NCBI RefSeq assembly: GCF_011008905.1
Contig: NZ_JAAIVI010000020.1
Coordinates: forward strand, 62,001 to 126,000
Source of the DNA: Wenzhouxiangella sp. XN201
GTDB taxonomy: Bacteria > Pseudomonadota > Gammaproteobacteria > Xanthomonadales > Wenzhouxiangellaceae
Reading direction: 5' to 3'
DNA length: 64,000 bases
Shown here piece after piece: positions 48,184-57,458 of the stretch. Each line of letters begins with the position of its first letter. The first letter of the stretch is position 1. The notes under the pieces were generated by a model. That model was not told the DNA's origin and did no database searches. It saw only the letters and a program-made list of their open reading frames with translations. The translations under genes and the position numbers were made by a program.

Positions 48184-49002
48184 ATGGACAGCGGGAAATC
48201 TTCGTCGAATATTCATGAGCTGGGCAGCGGTCGCTCCGGCGACGCGTTCGAGGTCCCGGCCGATCAGCTCGAGCGCATCATCGCCCGCGCCGCGGTGTTT
48301 CAAAACGCCAGCGGTGAGGGCGAGCAGCGTCGCCTGAGCGAGGAGGAGGTGATCAGCATCGGTGAGGAGGTAGGGCTGTCGCCCGGTCACGTCCGCCGTG
48401 CCCTGGCCGAGTGGCGCGCCGACACGCTTGCACCACCGGCACCGGAAGATGATCCGATCGCGACACGCCTGGTCGGCCCGGCCCATGTCCGGGTCCGCCG
48501 GGTCATCGAAGGGGAGGCGGCCGCCGTACATCGCCGGTTCGAACGACACCTCCGCGAAACCGAGCATATGCGGCCGATTCGAATGCGGGCCAATGAATCC
48601 TTCTGGGAGCCAATCGACGGGCTGGCCACTACCCTGCGCAAGGGACTGTCGTGGATGCTGGATGAGGAAGGTCGCAATGATGCGCTCTCAGAGGTTCAGT
48701 CTCTGAGCATCGTGACCGCGCCGGCCGGTGATGATCAGACCATGGTCACGCTCAGTGCCGATCAATCCGAGGATCGTTCAAAGCTGTTGCAGGGCTGGGG
48801 CTGGAGCTTGGCGTCGTTACTGGTCGTCGCCGTCGTTTTGGGTTGGACGGAGTCGACCTGGCTGGGTGCGCTGTTGTTCGGCGCCGCAGTGGTCGGTGCC
48901 GTCCTGGCGCCATTCATGATGAGCCGCAACTTCCGCGCCACGCGCCGGCGTACAGCGTTATTGCTCGAAGGCCTGCTCGACCAGCTCGAATATCGCCGCT
49001 AG
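48184..49002 (+). CDS. Unknown protein with helical N-terminal domain and two C-terminal membrane helices
   Basis: 272 residues; ATG 48184 has GAAGGA upstream. The N-terminal part contains a helical module (VPADQLERIIARAAVFQ...LSEEEVISIGEEVGLSPGHVRRALAEW) that looks like a short DNA- or protein-binding helix set. A basic middle region (VRRVIEGEAAAVHRRFERHL) follows. Two membrane helices stand near the end (SLASLLVVAVVLGW; LGALLFGAAVVGAVLAPFM). I do not recognise the family. It is convergent with the ABC permease gene. Confidence 0.75.
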   Translation: MDSGKSSSNIHELGSGRSGDAFEVPADQLERIIARAAVFQNASGEGEQRRLSEEEVISIGEEVGLSPGHVRRALAEWRADTLAPPAPEDDPIATRLVGPAHVRVRRVIEGEAAAVHRRFERHLRETEHMRPIRMRANESFWEPIDGLATTLRKGLSWMLDEEGRNDALSEVQSLSIVTAPAGDDQTMVTLSADQSEDRSKLLQGWGWSLASLLVVAVVLGWTESTWLGALLFGAAVVGAVLAPFMMSRNFRATRRRTALLLEGLLDQLEYRR

Positions 49003-49035
49003 TTCAAGGGACCAGCCGCGCCCCAGGCGTCTCGA

Positions 49036-51462
49036 TCAATCTTCCCCGAGCAGCTCCCCCGGCTGCGATCGGGCGGCCCGCATGGCCGGTTGCAGGCTGG
49101 CTGTCAGCATCAGCAACAGCAGTGTGATGCTGACCGCGGTGCCGATCAGGATCACGGACACATCGGCGCTGATCAGATCGTCGCTCAGCCAGCCGGCGGT
49201 GATCAGCGCCAGCAGCGAGCCGATTACCAGGCCAGGCAGGCCGAGCTTCAGGCCCTGAACCAGCACATGCCGGCGAGTCAGGCGCGGCCCGGCGCCCAGG
49301 GCCATGCGAATGGCGGTCTCGCGCCGGCCGGCGTCGACCAGGAAACGCTGCATGGCGAAAAAGCCGAAGCCGGCCATCAGCACGACCACCAATCCGAACA
49401 GTCCGGTCAGCATGGCTCGGGCGCGGTCGGGGGCGGTCAGTTCGCCCACGATTTCGGTCAGGGCCGTGACCTGGTGGACGTGCAGGATGTCGAAGCGCGC
49501 GGCCAGGATTTCGTTTACCGCGGTCTCGATCGCGTCGACATCGGGCGATCCCTCAATCAGGATCGAACCGGTGACGCCAACCACGCCGCTGTGGGTGCTG
49601 AACAGCAAAGGCTCGTGCGGACGGTCGGGATGGTCGTAGTGGACGTCTTCGACGACACCGATCACCTGCCCGCGCTGGCCGGTGTCCGGATCGTCGGTAC
49701 GAAAGATGAAGCGACCGATCGCGTCAATTTCGCCCCAGGCCTGCTCGGCCAGGGTTCTCGACACGACCACGCCCTGTTCACCGTGATGCTCGAATCCGCG
49801 CCCGTGCAGTAACCGAATGTCGAGCAGATCGAAGAACCCGGCGTCGACGTTGATCATCCGCGCGGTCATTTTCCGGCCTTCGATGTCCAGGCTCATTGAC
49901 GCGCGCATGATCTGGCCCGGCACCGGTGCACCGAAGCTGACACGCTCGATGCCTGCGATGCCCTCCAGTCGCTCGCGCACGGCCTCTCGGTAGGCCTGCA
50001 CGGCTTCCGGACCAGGATGCTCGTAGCCGCCGCCGGGCTGCTCGCTGAACGTGACCGACGCGACCAGCACGCCCTCGGTCGACAGGCCCAGGTCGCGCCG
50101 CTCCATCATCCAGACATGAGCCAGAAAGGCGAGGGCGGCGGCGCCGACCAGGCCGGCCAGGCTCAGCTGGATCAGCCCGGCGGCGAACTGGAACGGCCCC
50201 GGTCGGGCGCTGGTCTGTCGGCCCATCTGGCCCAGGCGGCGGCCGCGCACCATGAATATCGGCACCAGGGCGACCAGCACGGTAAACAGCGCCGCCAGGC
50301 CGGCGGCCATGGCCAAGGCGGGCAGGTTCAGCACCGCGTCGGAAAAGCCGGCTCGCTCGAGAAATGCCAGCTCGCGCATCAAGGCGGTCAGCCAGATCGA
50401 CAGCAGCATGCCGACCGCGGTCGCCAGAAAGACCAGCAGTCCGGCCTCGGTGATCAACTGTCGGGCCAGGCGACTGCGAGTCGCACCCAAGGTTTGTCGC
50501 AGCGCCAGCTCGCGGCGTCGGGCGGGGGCGCGGGCCAACAGGAAGATGCCGATGTTTACGGCGGCCACGGTGGCGACCAGCACGCTGGCGGCCAGCAGCA
50601 GCGACACCTGGCGTTGGGCGGCCTGGCGCGCCTGGGGACGGGCAACAAGCCCAGGCAGGACGAGAACCTCCCCAGCGCGGAGAGCGGAGCCCAGGCGCGC
50701 GGAGAAATCGTAGTCGGCCACGAAGCGGTTGACTTCAGCCTCCACGGCCCGCGGGCTGGCACCGGTGGCGCTGCGCCCGGCCACCTGCCACATGGCAAAG
50801 CGATCGATCATGTTTTCGGGGAAGTTCGGCACCACGTGGGCGAAGAAGCGTCGCCACGGTATCCAGAAGGCGGGGGTCCGCCCGCGCAGGCCGGTGAAAT
50901 CCGGGTCGGCCACGCCGATTACGCGCCAGCGCTCGCCGGCCAGATCGAGTTCGCGCTGAAGGATGCCCGGATCGGCGTCGAGGTGTTCCTCCCAGAAGTC
51001 GTGACTGAGAACCAACACCCGGTCGCCTTCGCCCTCGAGTTCGGCGGTGGTCGGCGCCCGACCCAGATGCATGCGCGGGCGCAGGGTCTTGAAATAACCC
51101 GAGCGCACCGGTTCGGCAATCTGGGTCAGCGGCTCGCCCTCGAAGTCGACGTTGCTGAAGCTGCCGAACAGGGCCGCGGCAGCCACCGACTCGAGCGTCT
51201 GCGTCACCGTCTCGAAGTTTTCCAGCGCAGTGTGGTCGAACAGCCCTGTGGGGATGTCGCGGCGCAGACCGATGGTGACCAGGCCGCGATCGTCTTCAAC
51301 GCCAGGCGTGGCGCTCAGGTACAGGTCCGACCACAAAGTGGCCGTGGCCGCGACCAGGGCCATGGCGGCGGCCATCATCAGGATCGCCAGCGCGCTCTGC
51401 CAGGGCGTTCTGCGGTAGACACGGAAGGCGTGTCGCAGGTCCGCGATCAGGCCGGACATCAT
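49036..51462 (-). CDS. ABC transporter permease, MacB/FtsX type (ADOP-like)
   Basis: 808 residues with the doubled layout of ADOP permeases: an N-terminal helix, a large periplasmic MacB core, three helices (near 280-430), a second MacB core and three final helices. Motifs such as ARRRELALRQTLGATRSRLARQLI and GRRETAIRMALGAGPRLTRRHVLV mark the FtsX modules. It overlaps the ATPase gene by four bases. It probably exports a peptide, lipid or antibiotic by mechanotransmission; the substrate is unknown. Confidence 0.9.
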   Translation of the reverse strand: MMSGLIADLRHAFRVYRRTPWQSALAILMMAAAMALVAATATLWSDLYLSATPGVEDDRGLVTIGLRRDIPTGLFDHTALENFETVTQTLESVAAAALFGSFSNVDFEGEPLTQIAEPVRSGYFKTLRPRMHLGRAPTTAELEGEGDRVLVLSHDFWEEHLDADPGILQRELDLAGERWRVIGVADPDFTGLRGRTPAFWIPWRRFFAHVVPNFPENMIDRFAMWQVAGRSATGASPRAVEAEVNRFVADYDFSARLGSALRAGEVLVLPGLVARPQARQAAQRQVSLLLAASVLVATVAAVNIGIFLLARAPARRRELALRQTLGATRSRLARQLITEAGLLVFLATAVGMLLSIWLTALMRELAFLERAGFSDAVLNLPALAMAAGLAALFTVLVALVPIFMVRGRRLGQMGRQTSARPGPFQFAAGLIQLSLAGLVGAAALAFLAHVWMMERRDLGLSTEGVLVASVTFSEQPGGGYEHPGPEAVQAYREAVRERLEGIAGIERVSFGAPVPGQIMRASMSLDIEGRKMTARMINVDAGFFDLLDIRLLHGRGFEHHGEQGVVVSRTLAEQAWGEIDAIGRFIFRTDDPDTGQRGQVIGVVEDVHYDHPDRPHEPLLFSTHSGVVGVTGSILIEGSPDVDAIETAVNEILAARFDILHVHQVTALTEIVGELTAPDRARAMLTGLFGLVVVLMAGFGFFAMQRFLVDAGRRETAIRMALGAGPRLTRRHVLVQGLKLGLPGLVIGSLLALITAGWLSDDLISADVSVILIGTAVSITLLLLMLTASLQPAMRAARSQPGELLGED

Positions 51463-52160
51463 GCCGCGCGGGCTCCGTCGCGCTCGATCCGCCCGTCCCT
51501 GAGCTGGATGCGGCGACCGGCGCGGCTGGCGTAGTCGGGATTGTGGGTGACCATCACCAGCGTCGCCCCGGATTGATGCAATTCGCCGAGCAGATCCATG
51601 ACCTGTTCGCCGGTTTCAGTATCCAGATTGCCGGTTGGCTCGTCGGCCAGCAATAGCGACGGTTTGCCCACCAGCGCCCGGGCAATGGCGGCACGTTGCT
51701 GCTGGCCGCCGGAGAGCTGCCCAGGCTGGTGATCGGCGCGCGCGCTCATATCGACGCGTTCAAGCGCCTCATCGACGGCGACGCGGCGCTCGATGGCGCT
51801 CAGTCCACCGCGGTAGAGCAAAGGCAACTCGACGTTCTCGCGCACGCTCATTTCGGGAATCAGGTTGAAACTCTGGAAGATGAAGCCGATCTCGCGGTTT
51901 CTCAGGCGGGCCTGCTCTTCGGCATCGATCTCGGTCACCGGCACACCGGAGAGCGTGTAGTGGCCCGAGCTCGGTTCGTCGAGCAGGCCCAGGATCGAAA
52001 GCAGGGTGGACTTGCCGCATCCCGACGGGCCTTCGATGGCGACGTATTCGCCCTCGTGAATGTCGAGATCGATCCCGTCCAGGGCGTGGGTTTCGAGCTG
52101 ATCAGTGGTGTAGATGCGGCGCAAGTTGCGCAGGTGGATCAATGTTTGTTGTTCTGTCAC
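51459..52160 (-). CDS. ABC transporter ATP-binding protein, MacB/LolD type
   Basis: 233 residues. Walker A is GPSGCGKST, the signature is [32 protein letters not shown] with Walker B, and the switch histidine is in VTHNPDY. It belongs to the LolD/MacB class that powers FtsX-like permeases. It is between the adaptor gene and the permease gene, all leftward. Confidence 0.93.
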   Translation of the reverse strand: MTEQQTLIHLRNLRRIYTTDQLETHALDGIDLDIHEGEYVAIEGPSGCGKSTLLSILGLLDEPSSGHYTLSGVPVTEIDAEEQARLRNREIGFIFQSFNLIPEMSVRENVELPLLYRGGLSAIERRVAVDEALERVDMSARADHQPGQLSGGQQQRAAIARALVGKPSLLLADEPTGNLDTETGEQVMDLLGELHQSGATLVMVTHNPDYASRAGRRIQLRDGRIERDGARAA

Positions 52161-52223
52161 GCAATCTCCTTGAATCTCCCCGTCGAAGGGGTCTCTTGAT
52201 CTCGCCTGGGCCAGGATATGTCG

Positions 52224-53471
52224 TTACTCGATTCTGACCACTTCCCGATCCTCGTAATCACTCATGTCGGCCAAGATGACCTGCTCGCCTGGCGCGAGAC
52301 CCGAGCGCACCTCCGCCCGGGTGGCCGACAGCCGACCGATCTCCACCGTCACGCGGCGGGCCACGTCGTCCTCGACCACGAACAGGGTCGCTGACTGATT
52401 TTCCTCGCGCAGACTTGATGGCCGGGGAATGTGCACCACGTCATCCAGTCGGTCGAGCTCGATGCGGCCGCTGATGCTCTGATCGGGTCGCAGGGTGGGC
52501 AGGTTCTCGTCGGTCAGGGCGACATCTACGGTGATGCTGCGATCGGCCGCAACCGGGTCGATCCGGGCAACCTCGCCAGAGATCTTCGTCTGCCCGAGTT
52601 CCAGGGTGACCGGGAAGCCCGGCAGGATATCGGCGGCTTCGCGTTCGGGCACGCTCAGCTGGGCGATGAGGTGACTGGGGTCGACGATGCGGGCGACCAG
52701 CGCGCCGGCGGACAATTGCTCGCCTTCGGTGATGTTGACTTCCTGGATCACGCCGGCCGTGCCGGCACGAACTTGCAACTGCTCGACCAGGGACTCCAGA
52801 TGTGCCACCTGATCGCGTTGCCGTGACAGGCGCGCCTCCGTTGCACTTTCCTTGGCCGCTCTGAAGCGGGGCGAACGGTCGAATCGTGCCTGCTCGGCCT
52901 CGAGTCGCTTCTTGAGCTGCTCGACGCGCAGACGCTGTCGCTCCAGTTCGATGGCCGAATACACCTGGGCCTCGCTCAGTTCCTGCTGCGCCTGCAGTTC
53001 CATTAGCGCGCCCGTGTACTCGGCCTCTGCGCTGGCCAACTGGGCGATGATGTCGAGCTGGCGATTTTCGGCCTCGACTTCCTCGACGGCTTCTTCGGCC
53101 TCGGCCGCCGCCAGGTCCCAGCGAGCCTGGGTCAGTTCTTCCTCCAGCTGCGGGCTGCTCATGACCACCAGAGTGTCGTCGGCGTCGACCCGGTCGCCTG
53201 GCAGGACGAGGACTTCCTCGACCACGCCGGCATTGCGGTTGGTCACGGCACGAATGCGCGGTGCAACCAGGCGGCCGGAAGCCGAGACCTCGTGCAGCAT
53301 CTCGCCGCGCTCGGCCGGTCCTGTCCAGATGCGCTCGCCATCGACGGCCGGTGGGCGATCGAGCACGGCGAAAGCCATCGCCGTGAGTGCCACCACCGTG
53401 ACGAAGAGAAGCAGTGCCGGGGCCCGTTTCAGCCATCGCCGCTTGCGCGACGGGGAACGCTTTACATCCAT
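52224..53471 (-). CDS. HlyD-type periplasmic adaptor for the ABC exporter
   Basis: 415 residues. An N-terminal membrane anchor (ALLLFVTVVALTAMAFAVL) precedes the lipoyl half NAGVVEEVLVLPGDRVDADDTLV, a long acidic coiled-coil hairpin (about 100-215), the second lipoyl half GTAGVIQEVNITEGEQL, and barrel domains. It would connect the FtsX-like permease to an outer-membrane channel; no such channel gene is nearby. It is the first gene of the trio. Confidence 0.88.
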   Translation of the reverse strand: MDVKRSPSRKRRWLKRAPALLLFVTVVALTAMAFAVLDRPPAVDGERIWTGPAERGEMLHEVSASGRLVAPRIRAVTNRNAGVVEEVLVLPGDRVDADDTLVVMSSPQLEEELTQARWDLAAAEAEEAVEEVEAENRQLDIIAQLASAEAEYTGALMELQAQQELSEAQVYSAIELERQRLRVEQLKKRLEAEQARFDRSPRFRAAKESATEARLSRQRDQVAHLESLVEQLQVRAGTAGVIQEVNITEGEQLSAGALVARIVDPSHLIAQLSVPEREAADILPGFPVTLELGQTKISGEVARIDPVAADRSITVDVALTDENLPTLRPDQSISGRIELDRLDDVVHIPRPSSLREENQSATLFVVEDDVARRVTVEIGRLSATRAEVRSGLAPGEQVILADMSDYEDREVVRIE

Positions 53472-53526
53472 GGATTTCGCTGCCTTGCCTGAACGTTCGC
53501 CGAGCCAAAGGACCGGCCCGATGAAA

Positions 53527-54459
53527 CTACCTGTTCAAGTCCATCTGATCAACTTCCTTCTTGCGGGTTCCCTTGTCTCGGGCCGGATAGGGCGAGGGCT
53601 GGTCATCCGGCTGGCGGCTGAAACGCTTGTAGTTCCACAGGTACTGGGCTGGGTTGCGCTGGACTTCTGCTTCCAGCCAGGCATGCATGGCCGCCATTGC
53701 AAGGGCCGGGTCCTCGTCGGCGATGGCGGCTGGGGCCGGCTCGAAGCGCATATGCCAGCCGCGGCCGGGCAGCCGTTCGGCGCTGGCGAACAGCACGGCG
53801 CAGCCGGTGCGCCGGGCCAGGCGATTGACCAGGGTCATGGTCAGGGCGGGCTGTCCGAAGAAGTCGACGAAGACGCCCTCGCCCTGCTTGGGCTGCTGAT
53901 CGGCCAGCAGGCCGATGAGCTCGCCCCGGCGCAGCCCGGCCAGCAGCCGGCGCATGGCTGGGCTGCCACTGGCCACCAACTGCGCACCGAAACGCTCGCG
54001 GCTGCGGGTGATCTGCCGGTCGTATTCGGCCTGGCGCGGGGCCTTGTACAGCGCGGTGAATTCCCGCTGCAGCGAAACCCACAGCGGCATGATCTCCCAG
54101 TTGCCGAAATGGGCGCCGACCAGCAGCACGCCGCGGCCGTTATTGGCGGCACGAACTACGGCTTCCCAGCCATCGACCTGACGGACATGGCGCTGCAACC
54201 GATCACCGGGCCAGTACCAGATGGCACCCGATTCCAGCACCAGCCGCATCATTTCGCGCAGATGCTGCCGGTAGAGCCGCTCGCGTTCGCTGGAAGATAA
54301 ATCCGGAAAGCAGAGGGCCAGGTTGGTGCGCGCAACATCATGACCGCGCCAGGGCGTCCAGCGCGCCAGCCAGGCCAGCGGCACGGCCAGCCCGTGCAGC
54401 AAGCGTAGCGGCATCCAGGACAGCAACCGCAGCAATGCGAGGATGATTCGAACTTTCAT
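53527..54459 (-). CDS. Lipid A biosynthesis acyltransferase (LpxL/LpxM family)
   Basis: 310 residues from ATG 54459; an upstream in-frame ATG at 54522 overlaps the dtd promoter region. It starts with a hydrophobic anchor (ILALLRLLSWMPLRLLHGL). The acyltransferase box is GAHFGNWE (H-x4-E), followed by LYKAPRQAEYD and LADQQPKQGEGVFVDFFG. It transfers a secondary acyl chain to lipid A at the inner membrane. Which of LpxL or LpxM cannot be decided. Confidence 0.9.
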   Translation of the reverse strand: MKVRIILALLRLLSWMPLRLLHGLAVPLAWLARWTPWRGHDVARTNLALCFPDLSSSERERLYRQHLREMMRLVLESGAIWYWPGDRLQRHVRQVDGWEAVVRAANNGRGVLLVGAHFGNWEIMPLWVSLQREFTALYKAPRQAEYDRQITRSRERFGAQLVASGSPAMRRLLAGLRRGELIGLLADQQPKQGEGVFVDFFGQPALTMTLVNRLARRTGCAVLFASAERLPGRGWHMRFEPAPAAIADEDPALAMAAMHAWLEAEVQRNPAQYLWNYKRFSRQPDDQPSPYPARDKGTRKKEVDQMDLNR

Positions 54460-54534
54460 GTCGTGTCGGCCTTGGCTGTCGACTGCCTGGGTGAATGTGT
54501 AGGATAGCGGCTTGGCCAGCACGGGAGTGAGCGG

Positions 54535-54975
54535 GTGATCGGACTGCTGCAGCGCGTCAGTTCGGCGTCAGTAAGGATCGAGGGTGAGACCATCGGTGAA
54601 ATCGGACCGGGCCTGTTGATGCTGGCCGGCTTTCGAAGCGGGGATCGGGCCGAGCGTATTCCACGCTTGGTCGAGCGAGTACTCAACTATCGCGTGTTTG
54701 CCGATGAGCAAGGCCGCATGAATCGCAGCCTGCGCGATACGGGCGGCGGCCTGCTTGTGGTGCCGCAGTTCACCCTGGCCGCCGATACCAACTCGGGTAA
54801 CCGGCCGAGCTTCACCCCCGCGGCCTCGCCGTCCGAAGGCGAGTCCTTGTTCGAAGCCCTGGTCGAGCAGGTGAAACGCGACTGGTCCGATAGCGCTTTC
54901 GGGTGCTTCGGTGCGGACATGCAGGTAACTCTGGTCAATGACGGGCCAGTGACGTTTTGGATTGAAGTCGACTAG
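54535..54975 (+). CDS. dtd: D-aminoacyl-tRNA deacylase
   Basis: 146 residues from GTG 54535. IGLLQRVSSASVRIEGETIGEIGPGLLML opens the fold. The conserved catalytic stretch is VVPQFTLAADTNSGNRPSF (usually SQFTL; here P replaces S), and the second motif is NDGPVTFWIE. It hydrolyses D-aminoacyl and glycyl mischarged tRNAs. It is divergent from the acyltransferase gene. Confidence 0.93.
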   Translation: MIGLLQRVSSASVRIEGETIGEIGPGLLMLAGFRSGDRAERIPRLVERVLNYRVFADEQGRMNRSLRDTGGGLLVVPQFTLAADTNSGNRPSFTPAASPSEGESLFEALVEQVKRDWSDSAFGCFGADMQVTLVNDGPVTFWIEVD

Positions 54976-55011
54976 GGTTCTAGGATTTAGGTGTTACAGG
55001 GAGAACCGGCG

Positions 55012-55884
55012 ATGAACAGAGTCATGATCGGCGCCGCCTTACTGCTGGCGCTTTTCGCGATGCCTGTCGCACAGGCATCAAACGATGCCTGGTGGGTCTT
55101 CTGCGGCATTTGTGAGTCCGATATGGACTTCCGCGAAGCTGTGCTTGCAGCACCCGGCGGCGACCGCGTGTACTTCGTCTCCAATCCCGAAACGGGCGAG
55201 TCGCGCAAGTTCGAGAAGCGCTCTGCCCTGGAAGAAGTCAGCGGCGGTGTGGTGCAGACCACGCACGTTGAAGATCTGCGCCTGGCCGGCGACGAGGCGG
55301 AGGGATTTGCAGCCATGATCGATTCGGCACGGATCCTGCAGATCGAAATCGACCGCGCGGACCTGCTGAGTGAGGCATTCGAAAAAGAAGCCCAATCGGT
55401 CGCCGACGACCTGCACTGGGGTGTGCTGTCGGCCTCACTGCTCTCCGGGTTGCGAATCGCGCTCTACCGACAGGGACTATTCCCCGACGCCTACGAGGCG
55501 AGCGAGGCGGTGGGAACGCCCATCTCGCGGGTGTTCTGGTTCCATGACAGGGATAGCGTCAGGTGGTGGCCCCTGAGCATCCAGGTCGATTACCCGGACG
55601 GCAGCCTGCTGGCAATTACGCTCTCTGCCGATGCACTGACCTGGAGCCTGCTACATATCGAAGATGCCGACGGCAATGAGATGCCGGTGTATGGTCCGGA
55701 TTCAACGGGTCATGCACCGGTGGATGCAGCGGGCTTCGTCGCCCGGGAATTCCTGTTCGGCTCCGGATCAGGGGTGAAGAAAATGCTTGAATGGCTGAAC
55801 GCGCAGTCGAACCCGGTGCTGGACTGCGATGGGGAGTCGGCAGACAACGGCCGAGTTCGGGTGACCTGCCAACGCGCGGAATGA
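55012..55884 (+). CDS. Secreted protein of unknown function
   Basis: 290 residues from ATG 55012 (AGGGAGAA upstream) with a signal peptide (MIGAALLLALFAMPVAQAS). The mature part starts NDAWWVFCGICESDMDFREA, with a CxxC-like CGIC, and later has aromatic strands (FWFHDRDSVRWWPLSIQVDYPDG). A C-terminal pair of cysteines (VLDCDGES; VTCQRAE) may form a disulfide. I do not recognise a family. It follows dtd by 36 bases. Confidence 0.75.
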   Translation: MNRVMIGAALLLALFAMPVAQASNDAWWVFCGICESDMDFREAVLAAPGGDRVYFVSNPETGESRKFEKRSALEEVSGGVVQTTHVEDLRLAGDEAEGFAAMIDSARILQIEIDRADLLSEAFEKEAQSVADDLHWGVLSASLLSGLRIALYRQGLFPDAYEASEAVGTPISRVFWFHDRDSVRWWPLSIQVDYPDGSLLAITLSADALTWSLLHIEDADGNEMPVYGPDSTGHAPVDAAGFVAREFLFGSGSGVKKMLEWLNAQSNPVLDCDGESADNGRVRVTCQRAE

Positions 55885-55980
55885 CCCCAGGCGACGCTGA
55901 AGGTCTGAACACGCGTAGCCAAGTGTGAACACGGTTTAAACGTTGTCCGTCGGCGATGTAACCCCGACCTACGATGCCGC

Positions 55981-56092
55981 GAGTCCCGAGTCCCGAGTTC
56001 CGAGTTCCGAGTTCCGAGTTCCGAGTTCCGAGTTCCGAGTTCCGAGTTCCGAGTTCCGAGTTCCGAGTTCCGAGTTCCGAGTTCCGAGTCCC
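55981..56092. repeat. Heptanucleotide tandem repeat, 16 copies
   Basis: Sixteen exact 7-base units without gaps: two GAGTCCC, thirteen GAGTTCC and a last GAGTCCC. It lies in the 212-base gap between the secreted-protein gene and the 3' end of ntrC, ending four bases before the ntrC stop. Because seven is not a multiple of three, reading it in any frame gives a 7-residue repeat, which explains small spurious ORFs here. Such runs change copy number by slippage. Confidence 0.9.
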
Positions 56093-56096
56093 GAAA

Positions 56097-57458
56097 CTAC
56101 CCCTTCAACATCCGCGCCAGGGTGTTGCGGCTGATGCCCAGGCGGCGGGCGGCCCTGGACTGGTTGCCGTCGCAGGCCGTGAGTGCGGTTTCGGCCAGGC
56201 GGCTTTCGAACTGCTTGTTCAGGCGGGCGTGCAGGTCGCGCTCGCCGGCAGCCACGCGGCGCTCGAGTTCCTCGGCCAGAAGTTGTGTCCAGTCTGCCTG
56301 GGGTGCGGAATCGATTCGGCGATAGTCGGCGGGCAGGTCGTCCGGGCCGACGATCTCGCCCGGCGCCAGCGCGGCCAGGGACTGGCACAGGTGCTTGAGC
56401 TCGCGCACGTTGCCGGGCCAGTCCAGCGATTCCAGGTGCGCGATCAGGGCCGGGTCGGGGCTGCGCCGGGGCAGGTTGAACTCGGCCGCCGCCTCGCGCA
56501 GGAAATGCCGGGTCAGGGCCTCGATGTCCTCGCGGCGACGACGTAACGGCGGCACTTCCAGTTCGATGACCTTGAGGCGATGGTACAGGTCGGCGCGGAA
56601 TCGCCCTTGCGCCACCAACTCGGCCAGGTCGCGATGGGTGGCGGTGATCACGCGCACATCGGTTCGGATCAGGTCGTGGCCACCGAGGCGGTAGTACTCC
56701 CCCTCGGCCAGAACGCGCAGCAGCCGCGACTGGAGTTCGAGCGGCATGTCGCCGATTTCGTCGAGGAACAGGGTGCCGCCCTCGGCCTGCTCGAAGCGCC
56801 CGGCGCGTCGTCCTTCCGCGCCGGTAAAGGCGCCCTTTTCGTGGCCGAACAGCTCGGACTCGAGCAATTCCTGGGGAATGGCGGCGGTGTTGATGGCGAC
56901 AAAGGCCCGGCTGGCGCGCGGCGAGTGGCGGTGCAGGGCGCGGGCAACCAGTTCCTTGCCGGTGCCGGTCTCGCCGGTGATCAGCACCGGCACGTCGCTG
57001 GCCGACAGGCGGCCGATCATGCGGACCAGGTGCTGGAAGGCCGGCGAGGCGCCGATCAGGCCTTCGCTTTGGTTCTGCGCTTCGCCACGCTCGGGTGCCC
57101 GGCGCAGGGCCTTGGCCACCAGGCGGCCGACCTCGTCGAGATCGAAGGGTTTGGCCAGGAACTCGAAGGCTCCGCCCTGGAAGGCGCGCACCGCCGAATC
57201 GAGATCCGAATAGGCGGTCATGACGATCACCGGCAGGTTGGGCAGCTGGCGGCGCAGGCGCTGCATCAGATCGAGCCCGTTCTCGCCCTGCAGGCGCACG
57301 TCGGCCATGACCAGATCCGGCGCGCCCTCGTTGAGAGCACGCATCAGCCCGGCGCCGTCGGCGAAAGTGCGCGCCTGCAGATTCTGGCTGGCGAAATACT
57401 CGGCCAGCACGTAGCGCACGGCCTCGTCGTCGTCGATGATCCAGATCGATTCAGTCAC
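56097..57458 (-). CDS. glnG: Nitrogen regulation response regulator NtrC
   Basis: 453 residues. Receiver (IIDDDEAVR; phospho-acceptor D53 in VMADVRL), a complete sigma-54 AAA+ domain with GETGTGKELVARALH, ESELFGHEKGAFTGAEGRR (GAFTGA), GGTLFLDEIGDMP and FRADLYHRLKVIEL, and a Fis-type helix-turn-helix (NQSRAARRLGISRNTLARML). It should activate glnA and other nitrogen genes with sigma-54. It overlaps ntrB by eight bases. Confidence 0.94.
   Translation of the reverse strand: MTESIWIIDDDEAVRYVLAEYFASQNLQARTFADGAGLMRALNEGAPDLVMADVRLQGENGLDLMQRLRRQLPNLPVIVMTAYSDLDSAVRAFQGGAFEFLAKPFDLDEVGRLVAKALRRAPERGEAQNQSEGLIGASPAFQHLVRMIGRLSASDVPVLITGETGTGKELVARALHRHSPRASRAFVAINTAAIPQELLESELFGHEKGAFTGAEGRRAGRFEQAEGGTLFLDEIGDMPLELQSRLLRVLAEGEYYRLGGHDLIRTDVRVITATHRDLAELVAQGRFRADLYHRLKVIELEVPPLRRRREDIEALTRHFLREAAAEFNLPRRSPDPALIAHLESLDWPGNVRELKHLCQSLAALAPGEIVGPDDLPADYRRIDSAPQADWTQLLAEELERRVAAGERDLHARLNKQFESRLAETALTACDGNQSRAARRLGISRNTLARMLKG

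Noticed and set aside
55981-56092. CRISPR array
   Set aside because: Repeats are 7 bases and contiguous with no spacers; no cas gene is present.
55943-56388. Small proteins with a VPSSEFR heptad repeat near 56 kb
   Set aside because: They are translations of the 7-base DNA repeat, with no ribosome site and no sequence outside the repeat that looks coding.
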